Assembly (NCBI GenBank): GCA_018385135.1
Contig: JAHAWY010000011.1
Coordinates: forward strand, 1 to 64,000
Length of the DNA: 64,000 nt
Source: Oscillospiraceae bacterium
GTDB lineage: Bacteria > Bacillota > Clostridia > Oscillospirales > Oscillospiraceae
Direction: 5' to 3'
This document shows, one piece after another, positions 20,045-27,497 of the stretch. The position numbers and the translations under genes were made by a program. Below the pieces are notes generated by a model, which searched no databases, was not told the origin of the DNA, and was given only the letters and a program-made list of their open reading frames with translations. Position 1 is the stretch's first letter. Each line of letters begins with the position of its first letter.

Positions 20045-21088
20045 ATGACCGAAACAAAAAAGAAAACCAATGTGGCAAGAGAGCTTGCGGTCGTGTTTTT
20101 CGTGCTTCTCTTGCTTATCACATTCACAGCCGCGAGCAGCGAGCTTTTAACTCCAAAGCGGTATGACTACGGCGCTACATGGGGGCAATATCTCGAAGAG
20201 CCGGAAAACAGCCTTGACGTTTTGTTTTTCGGCAGTTCCATTACCTACTGCGATGTTGTTCCGGCGGTTATCTGGGAAAAAAGCGGCGTGGCGTCCTATG
20301 TAATGGCAGGACCGGAGCAGACTGTTCCAATCAGCTACTACTACATAAGGGAAGCCTGCAAAACCCAGTCGCCGCAGGCGGTATTCCTTGAGGTGACGGG
20401 CGTTTTCTTCGAGCGCTACCAAAACTTCACAAAGGTAAACGTCGGCTATATGCCCTATGGCTCAAACCGCTTGGGAGCAGCCTTCCATGCCTCCGAGCGT
20501 GAGGAGCTGACAGGTCTGCTTTTCCCGCTTTATAACTACCACAGCCGCTTTGACCGGCTCACGCAGGAGGATTTTGCCATAGCACTTTGGGGCTATGGGC
20601 AGGACGATTTTGCCGGTTACACGTTTTTGGATACCGCCGCCGAAATTGACGGCGTTCAGCCGCGCGGAGAGACGCTTGACGAGGAAAACTACGCGCGAAA
20701 TATAGAATATCTGCGCAAAATCGCCGAGTTTTGCAGGCAGGAGGACATAAAGCCCGTGTTTTACATTGCCCCCACCTGCCTGAGTCTCTCAGACGAGCAT
20801 CTTTCAATGCTCAAAAGCGACATTGAAGCAATCGACGGCGTCAGCTTCATAGACTTCAATTCCGACGAGTACTCGACCGACTATGATTTACAGCGCGACT
20901 ATTATGACCTGCTGCACTTCAACTGCTACGGCGCTGAAAAGTTTTCCGCGCAGCTCGGCAAGCTTATGACCGGCACGCTCGGTATTCGCGCGGACAGCGG
21001 GAGCGACGACGCCCTCTGGCTGCAAAGGCTTGAGAGCTTCAATGCCCGGGTGCAGGCATCCTCCGCCTCTGCCCAAAGCGCGTCATAA
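20045..21088 (+). CDS. Membrane-anchored SGNH-like partner of the MBOAT acyltransferase
   Basis: A 347-residue protein with one N-terminal membrane anchor (about residues 13-32) and an extracellular domain of the SGNH/DltD/AlgX type. It has a serine block FFGSSITYCD (residues 61-70) in the place of the GDS motif, and a late DLLHFN segment matching the D-x-x-H catalytic pair. It probably takes the acyl group delivered by the MBOAT and transfers it outside the membrane. This is inference from the pair arrangement. I cannot name a specific family with certainty. Confidence 0.72.
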   Translation: MTETKKKTNVARELAVVFFVLLLLITFTAASSELLTPKRYDYGATWGQYLEEPENSLDVLFFGSSITYCDVVPAVIWEKSGVASYVMAGPEQTVPISYYYIREACKTQSPQAVFLEVTGVFFERYQNFTKVNVGYMPYGSNRLGAAFHASEREELTGLLFPLYNYHSRFDRLTQEDFAIALWGYGQDDFAGYTFLDTAAEIDGVQPRGETLDEENYARNIEYLRKIAEFCRQEDIKPVFYIAPTCLSLSDEHLSMLKSDIEAIDGVSFIDFNSDEYSTDYDLQRDYYDLLHFNCYGAEKFSAQLGKLMTGTLGIRADSGSDDALWLQRLESFNARVQASSASAQSAS

Positions 21089-21114
21089 ACGACCCGCCAA
21101 ACGGCGAAAAAACT

Positions 21115-21150
21115 AAAAAAGGGATTTCTCATAAAGAGAAATCCCTTTTT
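21115..21150. terminator. Bidirectional terminator
   Basis: A perfect stem GGGATTTCTC / GAGAAATCCC with an A tract before and a T tract after, placed between the converging SGNH and dUTPase genes. Confidence 0.88.
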
Positions 21151-21161
21151 GGCATATGGCG

Positions 21162-21671
21162 CTATTTTCGGCTGCTTCCAAGCTTTCCCGCTCCGCGCTC
21201 GGAGGCTATGGCGCAAAGCTCGTCATAGCTCAGCTCCCTGACGCTCGTTTTCGGCACGGGCAGCAGCAGCGCCTGACAAACCGCCTTATCGGTTTTATAT
21301 ACAACGGCCGCTTCGCCCGCAAGGCTCTCGGTCAGCTTCTCGGCGGCATCCGGACGAACGAAATAAAGCGGCAGCTCATTATGATTGGTAACGGGAATGA
21401 ACCACTCCCCGCGATAGCCGCTGTCAATAACGCCGCAGCGCTGACCTATCCCCTTTGTCCCGGTAGAGCCGCGCTCGGCAATGCGGAAAAAGTAATCAGG
21501 CGGGCAGGCACTGGCGATACCCGTGGGCAAAAGGGCGGTTTCATGCGGTGCAAGACGCAGAAAATCGCCGTCAAGCAGCACATAAACGTCATAGCCGGCA
21601 TCCTCCGGACGCTTGGAGGGCAGCTTTGCCCCCTCCTTTGTTTTCGCGAAAAAAATCTCAACCGTGTCCAT
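21162..21671 (-). CDS. dut: dUTP diphosphatase
   Basis: Hydrolyses dUTP to dUMP and pyrophosphate. The 169-residue protein has the trimeric-dUTPase motifs in order: DAGYD (24-28), ERGSTGTKG (66-74), GVIDSGYRGEW (80-90), a motif 4 region near CQALLLPVP, and a motif 5-like RGAGKLGSS (159-167). The last has Leu in place of the usual Phe. About 20 extra residues precede motif 5 relative to compact dUTPases. It lies 76 nt after the HD-GYP gene on the same strand. Confidence 0.88.
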   Translation of the reverse strand: MDTVEIFFAKTKEGAKLPSKRPEDAGYDVYVLLDGDFLRLAPHETALLPTGIASACPPDYFFRIAERGSTGTKGIGQRCGVIDSGYRGEWFIPVTNHNELPLYFVRPDAAEKLTESLAGEAAVVYKTDKAVCQALLLPVPKTSVRELSYDELCAIASERGAGKLGSSRK

Positions 21672-21747
21672 CTGCTTCTCCTATGGAGGCTTTCGGTGCC
21701 GCTTTTTCTGCCTCGCCGCCCGAAGATCGCCTCCCGTTTGCATATTA

Positions 21748-22461
21748 TCACTCGTTATCGTATAAGTCGCCGACTATGAAATCCCAGTTTTTGAGGAAGA
21801 TATCTGTCAGCTCCGGGTCATACATAGTGCCGCGCCCTTTGCTAAGCTCCTCGCAGCAAATCGAAACGCTGAGCGGGTCGCGGTAAACACGGCGGCTGCG
21901 CATGGCGTCCACCGAGTCGCACAGGGCAATGATCCTCGACACAAAGGGGATGTCCTTTCCCGCAAGTCCTTTGGGGTATCCCTTGCCGTCCCAGCGCTCG
22001 TGATGAGCCTCCACTCCCTCCGCAATATGCGCCAGTCTCCCCTCGGGAAGCTTGGACGCAATGGCTTCGGTGGTTATGGGGGTCTGCCCCGCTTTGTTTA
22101 TTATCTCCGCCCCGATGGTAGTGTGCTTTTTTATCTCCTGCCACTCCTCGTCGGTGAGCTTGCCGGGCTTGTTGAGCGTTGCGTCTGAAATGCCCGCCTT
22201 GCCGATGTCATGCACGGCTGCGGTCATTTCTATCATTTCCGCCTTGAGCAGCGGCAGCTTTAAAACCGTGCAAAGGCGGCTTGCCATAATGGCAACGCGC
22301 TCTGAGTGATGCGCGGTGTAGGCATCGCGCGCTTCAAGCACCGCGACTATCGCGGCAAAGGTGTTGCGGTAAAACAGAAGGGAAACATTCTCCAGTACGC
22401 TCTTGTAGTCGTCTATATGCGGAAGGGAGTCGCTGACCTTCTTTTTTATGGTGTGCTTCAT
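21748..22461 (-). CDS. HD-GYP phosphodiesterase-type protein
   Basis: A 237-residue stand-alone HD-GYP protein, a family that degrades cyclic di-GMP. The metal motifs are intact: HDIGK (84-88), HHE (153-155) and DGKGYP (158-163). Only a short N-terminal extension precedes the domain, so no separate sensor is apparent. A GGAGGA site precedes the ATG. The predicted promoter lies about 190 nt upstream, giving a long leader. A second HD-GYP gene is divergently placed, which suggests shared regulation of c-di-GMP removal. Confidence 0.85.
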   Translation of the reverse strand: MKHTIKKKVSDSLPHIDDYKSVLENVSLLFYRNTFAAIVAVLEARDAYTAHHSERVAIMASRLCTVLKLPLLKAEMIEMTAAVHDIGKAGISDATLNKPGKLTDEEWQEIKKHTTIGAEIINKAGQTPITTEAIASKLPEGRLAHIAEGVEAHHERWDGKGYPKGLAGKDIPFVSRIIALCDSVDAMRSRRVYRDPLSVSICCEELSKGRGTMYDPELTDIFLKNWDFIVGDLYDNE

Positions 22462-22652
22462 CTAAGTCCTCCAAAAACGGCGCAATATATTTGAAATTAT
22501 TTTATTCGTGTGCAATAAACACTCTGTCCCACGCGTTATTTGTAGTCCGAGCTTTCGTATCACGCCCGCCGAAGCAGGGCATGAACGCAGACGCTCTGTA
22601 GCCTTGGCATGGGTGCGGTGCTGTAGGAAAAGACGGAAAATTTAACAAAAAT

Positions 22653-22681
22653 ATTATATCACATAGCTTTTTCAAACTCAA
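22653..22681 (-). promoter_or_regulatory. Promoter of the minus-strand HD-GYP gene, with long leader
   Basis: Read on the minus strand: TTGAGT (22676-22681), a 17-nt spacer, TATAAT (22653-22658). The leader down to the ATG at 22461 is about 185 nt and can form several hairpins; I recognise no known riboswitch class in it. Confidence 0.65.
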
Positions 22682-22842
22682 TCTACACTTTTGTGACACT
22701 TTACCGCAATTGCTGCTATATATGTGGGACGATATATTATAAGTAAAACTATGACAGAAAGCTTGAAATGCCCGTGCCATACCTATTATAATAACAACAT
22801 AATTCCGCTGCAAGTCACTAAGCCTCAGAAAGAAAAATATTC

Positions 22843-22871
22843 TTGCGTTATCCCGCAAAAAATGGTATACT
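22843..22871 (+). promoter_or_regulatory. Promoter of the plus-strand HD-GYP gene, with long leader
   Basis: TTGCGT at 22843-22848, a 17-nt spacer and TATACT at 22866-22871. The leader to the ATG at 23032 is about 155 nt. A GAGAGAGAG purine run near 23010-23021 is the likely ribosome-binding site. Confidence 0.62.
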
Positions 22872-23031
22872 GAGCGATGTTGCATTAATGCACATATGTT
22901 TTTCTTGTATCTTTCTTGCAATTTCTTACAAATTGGTTTTGAGCGTTTTTCCCAAAAAGATTATTAGGCGTGCGCATCCGTTTCTCCGGCACAGTGTTGT
23001 CGATTAGTACTTAGAGAGAGAGTCTTCCGAT

Positions 23032-24141
23032 ATGCTGTATATCCCTCTGGCCTATGTAAAACCGGATATGGTTCTGGCAAAGGACATTCCGTCTCCAAAC
23101 GGTTTATTCTCGCTGCTTAACAAGGGACAGTCCTTGACAGCCGCTCACATTGCCAAGCTTCACAGCTTTGAAATCGACGGTGTATATATCGAAAATGAGC
23201 TGAGCGAGGACATTGAGCCTGAAAACCTGCTTGAGCCGGATGAGCACCGCAGCATCATGACTGACCTGCGTGCCGCCTACATAAGCATCGCCAGCCAGCC
23301 ATACCTCTCTCCCGCCGTGGCCGATTCCACCAAGGCGCTTGCCACGAGCATTGTCGATAAGCTTCTCGACCGTGAGGAAATCCTCATGGACATCATGGAG
23401 ATTAAAAGCTACGACAACTACACCTATTCACACAGCATGAACGTCTGCATCCTCAGCGTTCTCATCGGCAGGCAATACGGTCTTTCGCTCAACCGGCTTA
23501 CGGACATCGCTTTATGCGGTCTGCTCCACGATATCGGCAAGGTCGATATCCCCATAAGCATCATCAACAAGCGCGGTCCGCTTACGGACGAGGAGTATGA
23601 AATCGTAAAAGCGCACCCGTCCCTGGGTGTAGGGCGTATGCGCAAGTGCTACAACATATCACGCGAGGTGCTTGAGGGCATCCAGTGTCACCACGAAAAA
23701 TTCGACGGCAGCGGTTATCCTTATAAATACAGGGGTGAGCGCATACCGCTTTTCGCTCGAATTTTGTCGCTTGCTGACGTTTACGACGCTTTGACCAGTC
23801 AGCGCAGCTATCGGGGAGCATGGCTTCCCTGCGACGCCATCGAATACATAATGGCGCAGGCTGATATCCAGTTTGACAGAGAGATTATCCGCCATTTCCT
23901 GCACATCGTTTGTGCCTACCCCACAGGAACTATCGTTCGTCTCAGCGATGGCAGCCTTGCCGTTGTTGTGTCAAACCACCCCGAAAATGTTCTTCGCCCC
24001 ACCGTCCGATTGATGAACGACTGTTCCCTCGGCAAGAAAATGGAAGATATAAACCTTCTTGAAGATCCTAAATTCCTGAACATCACTGTCTCGGCGATGC
24101 TTGGAAGCTCATACAGCACGGAGTCCGAAGCGGTAATTTAA
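23032..24141 (+). CDS. HD-GYP c-di-GMP phosphodiesterase with N-terminal extension
   Basis: A 369-residue protein whose central HD-GYP domain should hydrolyse cyclic di-GMP. HDIGK lies at 166-170, HHE at 220-222 and DGSGYP at 225-230. The N-terminal 120 residues begin LYIPLAYVKPDMVLAKDI and resemble the small N-terminal domain often found before clostridial HD-GYP domains. The C-terminal 90 residues form a small beta-rich tail (GTIVRLSDGSLAVV). No membrane segment is visible. It is monocistronic, with a terminator downstream. Confidence 0.9.
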   Translation: MLYIPLAYVKPDMVLAKDIPSPNGLFSLLNKGQSLTAAHIAKLHSFEIDGVYIENELSEDIEPENLLEPDEHRSIMTDLRAAYISIASQPYLSPAVADSTKALATSIVDKLLDREEILMDIMEIKSYDNYTYSHSMNVCILSVLIGRQYGLSLNRLTDIALCGLLHDIGKVDIPISIINKRGPLTDEEYEIVKAHPSLGVGRMRKCYNISREVLEGIQCHHEKFDGSGYPYKYRGERIPLFARILSLADVYDALTSQRSYRGAWLPCDAIEYIMAQADIQFDREIIRHFLHIVCAYPTGTIVRLSDGSLAVVVSNHPENVLRPTVRLMNDCSLGKKMEDINLLEDPKFLNITVSAMLGSSYSTESEAVI

Positions 24142-24171
24142 CGCAGAGCGCCCATCGAGACACAAAGTATA

Positions 24172-24203
24172 AAAAGAGACTGCTGAAAGCAGTCTCTTTC
24201 TTT
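24172..24203 (+). terminator. Terminator of the HD-GYP gene
   Basis: Stem AAAGAGACTGCT / AGCAGTCTCTTT with a three-base loop, followed by a T-rich stretch. Confidence 0.85.
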
Positions 24204-24224
24204 ATGCCATCTTTCGTTATACGC

Positions 24225-24253
24225 TTGAAATTTCTTAAGCAATGGTATAGAAT
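24225..24253 (+). promoter_or_regulatory. Promoter of the GtrA/AI-2E/PAP2 operon
   Basis: TTGAAA at 24225-24230, a 17-nt spacer, TAGAAT at 24248-24253, about 30 nt before the GtrA start. Confidence 0.65.
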
Positions 24254-24283
24254 TGCCTTGAATATCCGAAAAGAGGTAGAAAT

Positions 24284-24781
24284 ATGGAAAAAAAAGCTGC
24301 GCCCGAACTTAACAAAAAGCAAAACCTCCTGCTTAAGATAAAGTTCTTTTTATTCTCGGTCTCAGCGGGAGTTATTCAGCTTCTTGCCACCACCATTTTA
24401 AACACCTGGGTGCATTTGGATCAATACACCCAGCTTGACGAGCTTCTCGGCAATGACTATGGTCTGTCTTATTTCATCGGACTGTTTTTATCCGTTGTAT
24501 GGAACTTCACCCTTAACCGCCGCTTCACCTTTAAATCCGCCGCAAATATTCCCGTTGCAATGCTGAAGATTTTAGGCTTTTACTGCGTGTTTGCCCCGCT
24601 CTCCATTTGGTGGACCGTTCGCCTGACGGACGCCGGCTGGAGCTGGGTGATAGTTCAGCTCGGCACAATGATTATAAATCTTGTCACCGAATTTCTTTTC
24701 TGCCGCTTCGTTGTTTACCGCAACAGTGTTTACACAAACGAGTCTGCCAAGCGCGAGCTGGAACGCGAAAACAAAACCTAA
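24284..24781 (+). CDS. GtrA-family small membrane protein
   Basis: A 165-residue protein with four hydrophobic segments and two GtrA signatures, WNFTLNRRFTF and EFLFCRFVVYR. GtrA proteins are thought to flip polyprenyl-phosphate-linked sugars for surface polymers. No glycosyltransferase gene accompanies it here. It starts an operon with an AI-2E-family protein and a PAP2 phosphatase; the latter could recycle polyprenyl phosphates, which would fit an envelope role. Confidence 0.88.
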   Translation: MEKKAAPELNKKQNLLLKIKFFLFSVSAGVIQLLATTILNTWVHLDQYTQLDELLGNDYGLSYFIGLFLSVVWNFTLNRRFTFKSAANIPVAMLKILGFYCVFAPLSIWWTVRLTDAGWSWVIVQLGTMIINLVTEFLFCRFVVYRNSVYTNESAKRELERENKT

Positions 24782-24825
24782 AGTGCTTTATCAGTTAGAA
24801 CCCGATTTTAATGGAGGGATGAGCT

Positions 24826-26046
24826 TTGGAGCTTAACAGAGATAACATTAAAAAAATCATACTTATTCTATTCGCGGCGATCGCCTTTTGCATAGGTCTT
24901 ATTCATATGTCCTCGGTATGGGCGGCGATAAGAAGTATTGCGGGCATCTTCACGCCGATTATCATCGGCTTTTGTATTGCCTTTCTGCTTGACCCGCTGA
25001 CCACCTTTTTGCAGAATAAGGTTTTCGGTTTCATCATACGCCGTCTGGGAAGCAAGGGCAAAATGCCCGCCCGTGTGCTGGGGCTGGTGCTTTCCATCAT
25101 CATCGTGGCAGGCGTTTTTGCTATTCTTGGCGTTCTTGTCGTGCCGGAGGTGCGTGAGGCGCTTTCCATCATAGGAGAAACACTGCCAAATGCGATTACC
25201 AACGCGGCTATTTCCATAAACGGCTTTATGGAACGCTTTGACATCGATTTCCGCATCCCCATCGGCGGAACCTCGGAATGGATGGGCTTGCTCACCCAGC
25301 TTCGCACCTATGTTAACGCGCTGCTTGACGAGGACTATCTGAGCAACATCGCCGACACCGCGCTTACGGTCGTCAGCGGCTTTACAGACTTCTTCCTCGG
25401 ACTCATCCTTTCTTTTTACATTATCGTTCAGCGTGATCAGATTTTGCGCTTTATGCGCCGTTTTACCAGAGCCTATTTTGGACAGCGCACCGTAAAAAGA
25501 ATTTTCAAAGTAACCGCGCTTAGCAACAGCTCCTTCCGCAGTTTCGTTACCGGTCAGCTTACCGAAGCGGTCATCATCGGTCTGCTCTGCTTTATTGGCA
25601 TGGTGATTTTCCGCTTCCCCTATCCCACCGCTACCTCGGCGGTCGTCGGCGTAACCGCACTTATCCCGGTGTTCGGCGCATGGATAGGCGGACTTCTCGG
25701 CGCTATTCTGGCTCTGTCAGACTCTCTTTCCAAGGCGCTGCTGTTCGTTCTGTTTCTCGTTATTCTGCAGCAGCTTGAAGGCGACCTTATCTATCCGCGC
25801 GTTGTCGGCAAGTCAGTGGGTCTGCCGGGCATACTCGTTTTCGTTGCCGTCATGCTCGGTGCGAGCATTTCGGGCGTTCTGGGTATGCTTATCGCCGTTC
25901 CCCTCTGCTCGATAATATACACCCTTGTCAAAGAGGCGATTGACCATCGCCTTGCAAAAAAGGAGGCGTCGGCATCTACGAGATCCACAGAGCACATCTC
26001 CGATGAGCCGCCGGAAACGCCGCAGGTCGAACCCGAAAACACATAA
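24826..26046 (+). CDS. AI-2E family membrane transporter
   Basis: A 406-residue membrane protein of the AI-2E (PF01594-type) family, with paired N-terminal membrane segments, a soluble middle part and a C-terminal bundle containing the conserved LIPVFGAWIGG and LEGDLIYPRVVGKSVGLPG blocks. Members have been linked to autoinducer-2 export or Na+/H+ exchange, so the substrate is open. The start is a TTG nine nt after a GGAGGG site. The C-terminal tail is charged and disordered. Confidence 0.9.
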   Translation: MELNRDNIKKIILILFAAIAFCIGLIHMSSVWAAIRSIAGIFTPIIIGFCIAFLLDPLTTFLQNKVFGFIIRRLGSKGKMPARVLGLVLSIIIVAGVFAILGVLVVPEVREALSIIGETLPNAITNAAISINGFMERFDIDFRIPIGGTSEWMGLLTQLRTYVNALLDEDYLSNIADTALTVVSGFTDFFLGLILSFYIIVQRDQILRFMRRFTRAYFGQRTVKRIFKVTALSNSSFRSFVTGQLTEAVIIGLLCFIGMVIFRFPYPTATSAVVGVTALIPVFGAWIGGLLGAILALSDSLSKALLFVLFLVILQQLEGDLIYPRVVGKSVGLPGILVFVAVMLGASISGVLGMLIAVPLCSIIYTLVKEAIDHRLAKKEASASTRSTEHISDEPPETPQVEPENT

Positions 26047-26065
26047 AAAGCAAGGAGACCACCTC

Positions 26066-26737
26066 GTGAACTCATTTCAAAAAATTGGCTATAAACTCAG
26101 GCATCTTAGCAAAAGGGAGCTTTGGCTGCTCCTCTACCTGCCTATACATCTGATATGGTACCTCATTCTTGATCAGGTCTACTCCGGCAACGACTACTAT
26201 GTTATGCACTCCCCGCTCGACGACATGATTCCCTTCTGCGAGTGGTTTGTATTTCCCTATCTTATCTGGTTCTTGTATATGGCGATAACCGGAATTTATC
26301 TGCTGGTAAACGACGAGGAGGGCTTTGAAAGATACATCCTCACACTTTGGGTGGGCTTTTTCCTCTCGATGACTTTCATCTCCTTTTTCCCGACGCAGCA
26401 AAACCTCCGCCCCGAAATTATGCCGAGGGAGAATTTTGCCTCTTGGATAATGAGCCTTATCTATGCTTTCGACACAAATACCAATGTTTTTCCAAGTATG
26501 CATGTTGTCGGCGCACTGGCGGTGGAGGCGGGCATTGCCCAGAGCAAGGTGCTAAAGCCCAAATGCGGCGTGCAGATATTCTCCGCCGTACTTTGCCTGC
26601 TCATTATAATTGCAACCGTTTTTCTCAAGCAGCACTCCGTTCTTGACGTATTCGGCGGCATTGGCTTTTTCCTCGCTGCCTTCATTATCGTCAGCTTGTA
26701 TTACAAGCTGCGCAACAGGAAAAAGCGCGGCGCATAG
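26066..26737 (+). CDS. PAP2-family membrane phosphatase
   Basis: A 223-residue polytopic membrane protein with PAP2 motifs FPSMHV (the P-S-x-x-H motif) and KQHSVLDVFGG. It likely dephosphorylates a lipid phosphate or polyprenyl diphosphate, or transfers a head group. The motif 1 region is weak. An upstream in-frame start at 25925 would overlap the AI-2E gene by 120 nt; I chose the GTG at 26066 because it follows an AAGGAG site and removes a basic, non-homologous extension. Confidence 0.87.
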   Translation: MNSFQKIGYKLRHLSKRELWLLLYLPIHLIWYLILDQVYSGNDYYVMHSPLDDMIPFCEWFVFPYLIWFLYMAITGIYLLVNDEEGFERYILTLWVGFFLSMTFISFFPTQQNLRPEIMPRENFASWIMSLIYAFDTNTNVFPSMHVVGALAVEAGIAQSKVLKPKCGVQIFSAVLCLLIIIATVFLKQHSVLDVFGGIGFFLAAFIIVSLYYKLRNRKKRGA

Positions 26738-26769
26738 CCTCCTGTTTCCGAAAGAAGCACGGCTTTATA

Positions 26770-26801
26770 AAAAACGGCTGCCCAAGGGGCAGCCGTTTTT
26801 A
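26770..26801 (+). terminator. Terminator of the GtrA/AI-2E/PAP2 operon
   Basis: Stem AAAAACGGCTGCC / GGCAGCCGTTTTT around a five-base loop. Confidence 0.88.
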
Positions 26802-26890
26802 AGCTTTGGAAATATTAATATGTATCCGCTTTACGGCTATTTGCCGCCGGGTGACCGGCTTGCTCTGCAAAGACAGCGCAAAGCCGACGC

Positions 26891-27367
26891 CTAATCTTTT
26901 ATATCGCAAACCTTGCCGATATTTTCGCCATATACCTTGATAACGCACTCGTAAAGCTTTTGAAGAAGGCTTGCCATCGTCTCCAAATCTTCTTGAGACA
27001 GGTTGCCCAAAATAAGCTCAGAAAAGCGCGCCTGCGCCTGCTTTAAGCGCTCAACAACGCCCTGTGCCTTATCGGTAACGAAAATTTTCTGGAAACGACG
27101 GTCATTCTCATCAACACGGGCGGTTATGTAGCCCTTGTCAGCCAGACGAACAAGCGCCTTGGAGACATACGCCTTGGAGACCCCGCGATAGCGCGCTACA
27201 TCCACCGCGGACTGGAATTCAGGATTATTTGAAAAGAACAAAAGCACGTCTGCCTCGGGCTTGGTCAAGCCGCAGGCTATCGCCTCGTCCTCAATAGTTT
27301 TAGAGTAAAGCTCGCAGCCATAGCTCTGTATTCTGACAAATTTTCTTGTGTCAAACGCACTATCCAT
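26891..27367 (-). CDS. MarR-family transcriptional regulator
   Basis: A 158-residue winged-helix regulator of the MarR family. The DNA-binding part runs from about residue 30 to 105, with GVSKAYVSKALVRLADKGYITARVDENDRR as recognition helix and wing region. It is divergent from the MATE-acyltransferase-like fusion gene. A 16-bp inverted repeat overlaps its own promoter, so it probably represses both itself and the transporter. Its ligand is unknown. Confidence 0.92.
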   Translation of the reverse strand: MDSAFDTRKFVRIQSYGCELYSKTIEDEAIACGLTKPEADVLLFFSNNPEFQSAVDVARYRGVSKAYVSKALVRLADKGYITARVDENDRRFQKIFVTDKAQGVVERLKQAQARFSELILGNLSQEDLETMASLLQKLYECVIKVYGENIGKVCDIKD

Positions 27368-27411
27368 TAATAATCCTCCATGTTGACAAGAATCCCGTTT
27401 ACGAGTAGACT

Positions 27412-27440
27412 ATTATACGTTGAAAGCCCTAGACTGTCAA
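27412..27440 (-). promoter_or_regulatory. Perfect-consensus promoter of the marR gene
   Basis: Read on the minus strand: TTGACA (27435-27440), a 17-nt spacer, TATAAT (27412-27417). On the opposite strand TTGACA at 27383-27388, a 17-nt spacer and TAGACT at 27406-27411 could serve the fusion gene. Confidence 0.78.
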
Positions 27441-27445
27441 GTCTA
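27430..27445. promoter_or_regulatory. Candidate MarR operator
   Basis: Inverted repeat TAGACT-GTCA-AGTCTA with six perfect base pairs per arm. It covers the -35 box of the marR promoter in the intergenic region shared with the fusion transporter gene. The length and symmetry are usual for MarR operators; binding is inferred. Confidence 0.6.
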
Positions 27446-27497
27446 ATGAAACTAATGAGTATTTTTGTTGCTTTTTGACGAATGTGGGAGAGATAAA

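Noticed and set aside
22502..22921. A 139-codon minus-strand frame in the divergent HD-GYP region
   Set aside because: It covers promoter elements on both strands, has a poor start context and no family likeness.
26820..26894. A 24-codon plus-strand frame (starts MYPLYGYLPPGDR) after the PAP2 terminator
   Set aside because: No Shine-Dalgarno site and no promoter after the terminator; too short to support without conservation data.
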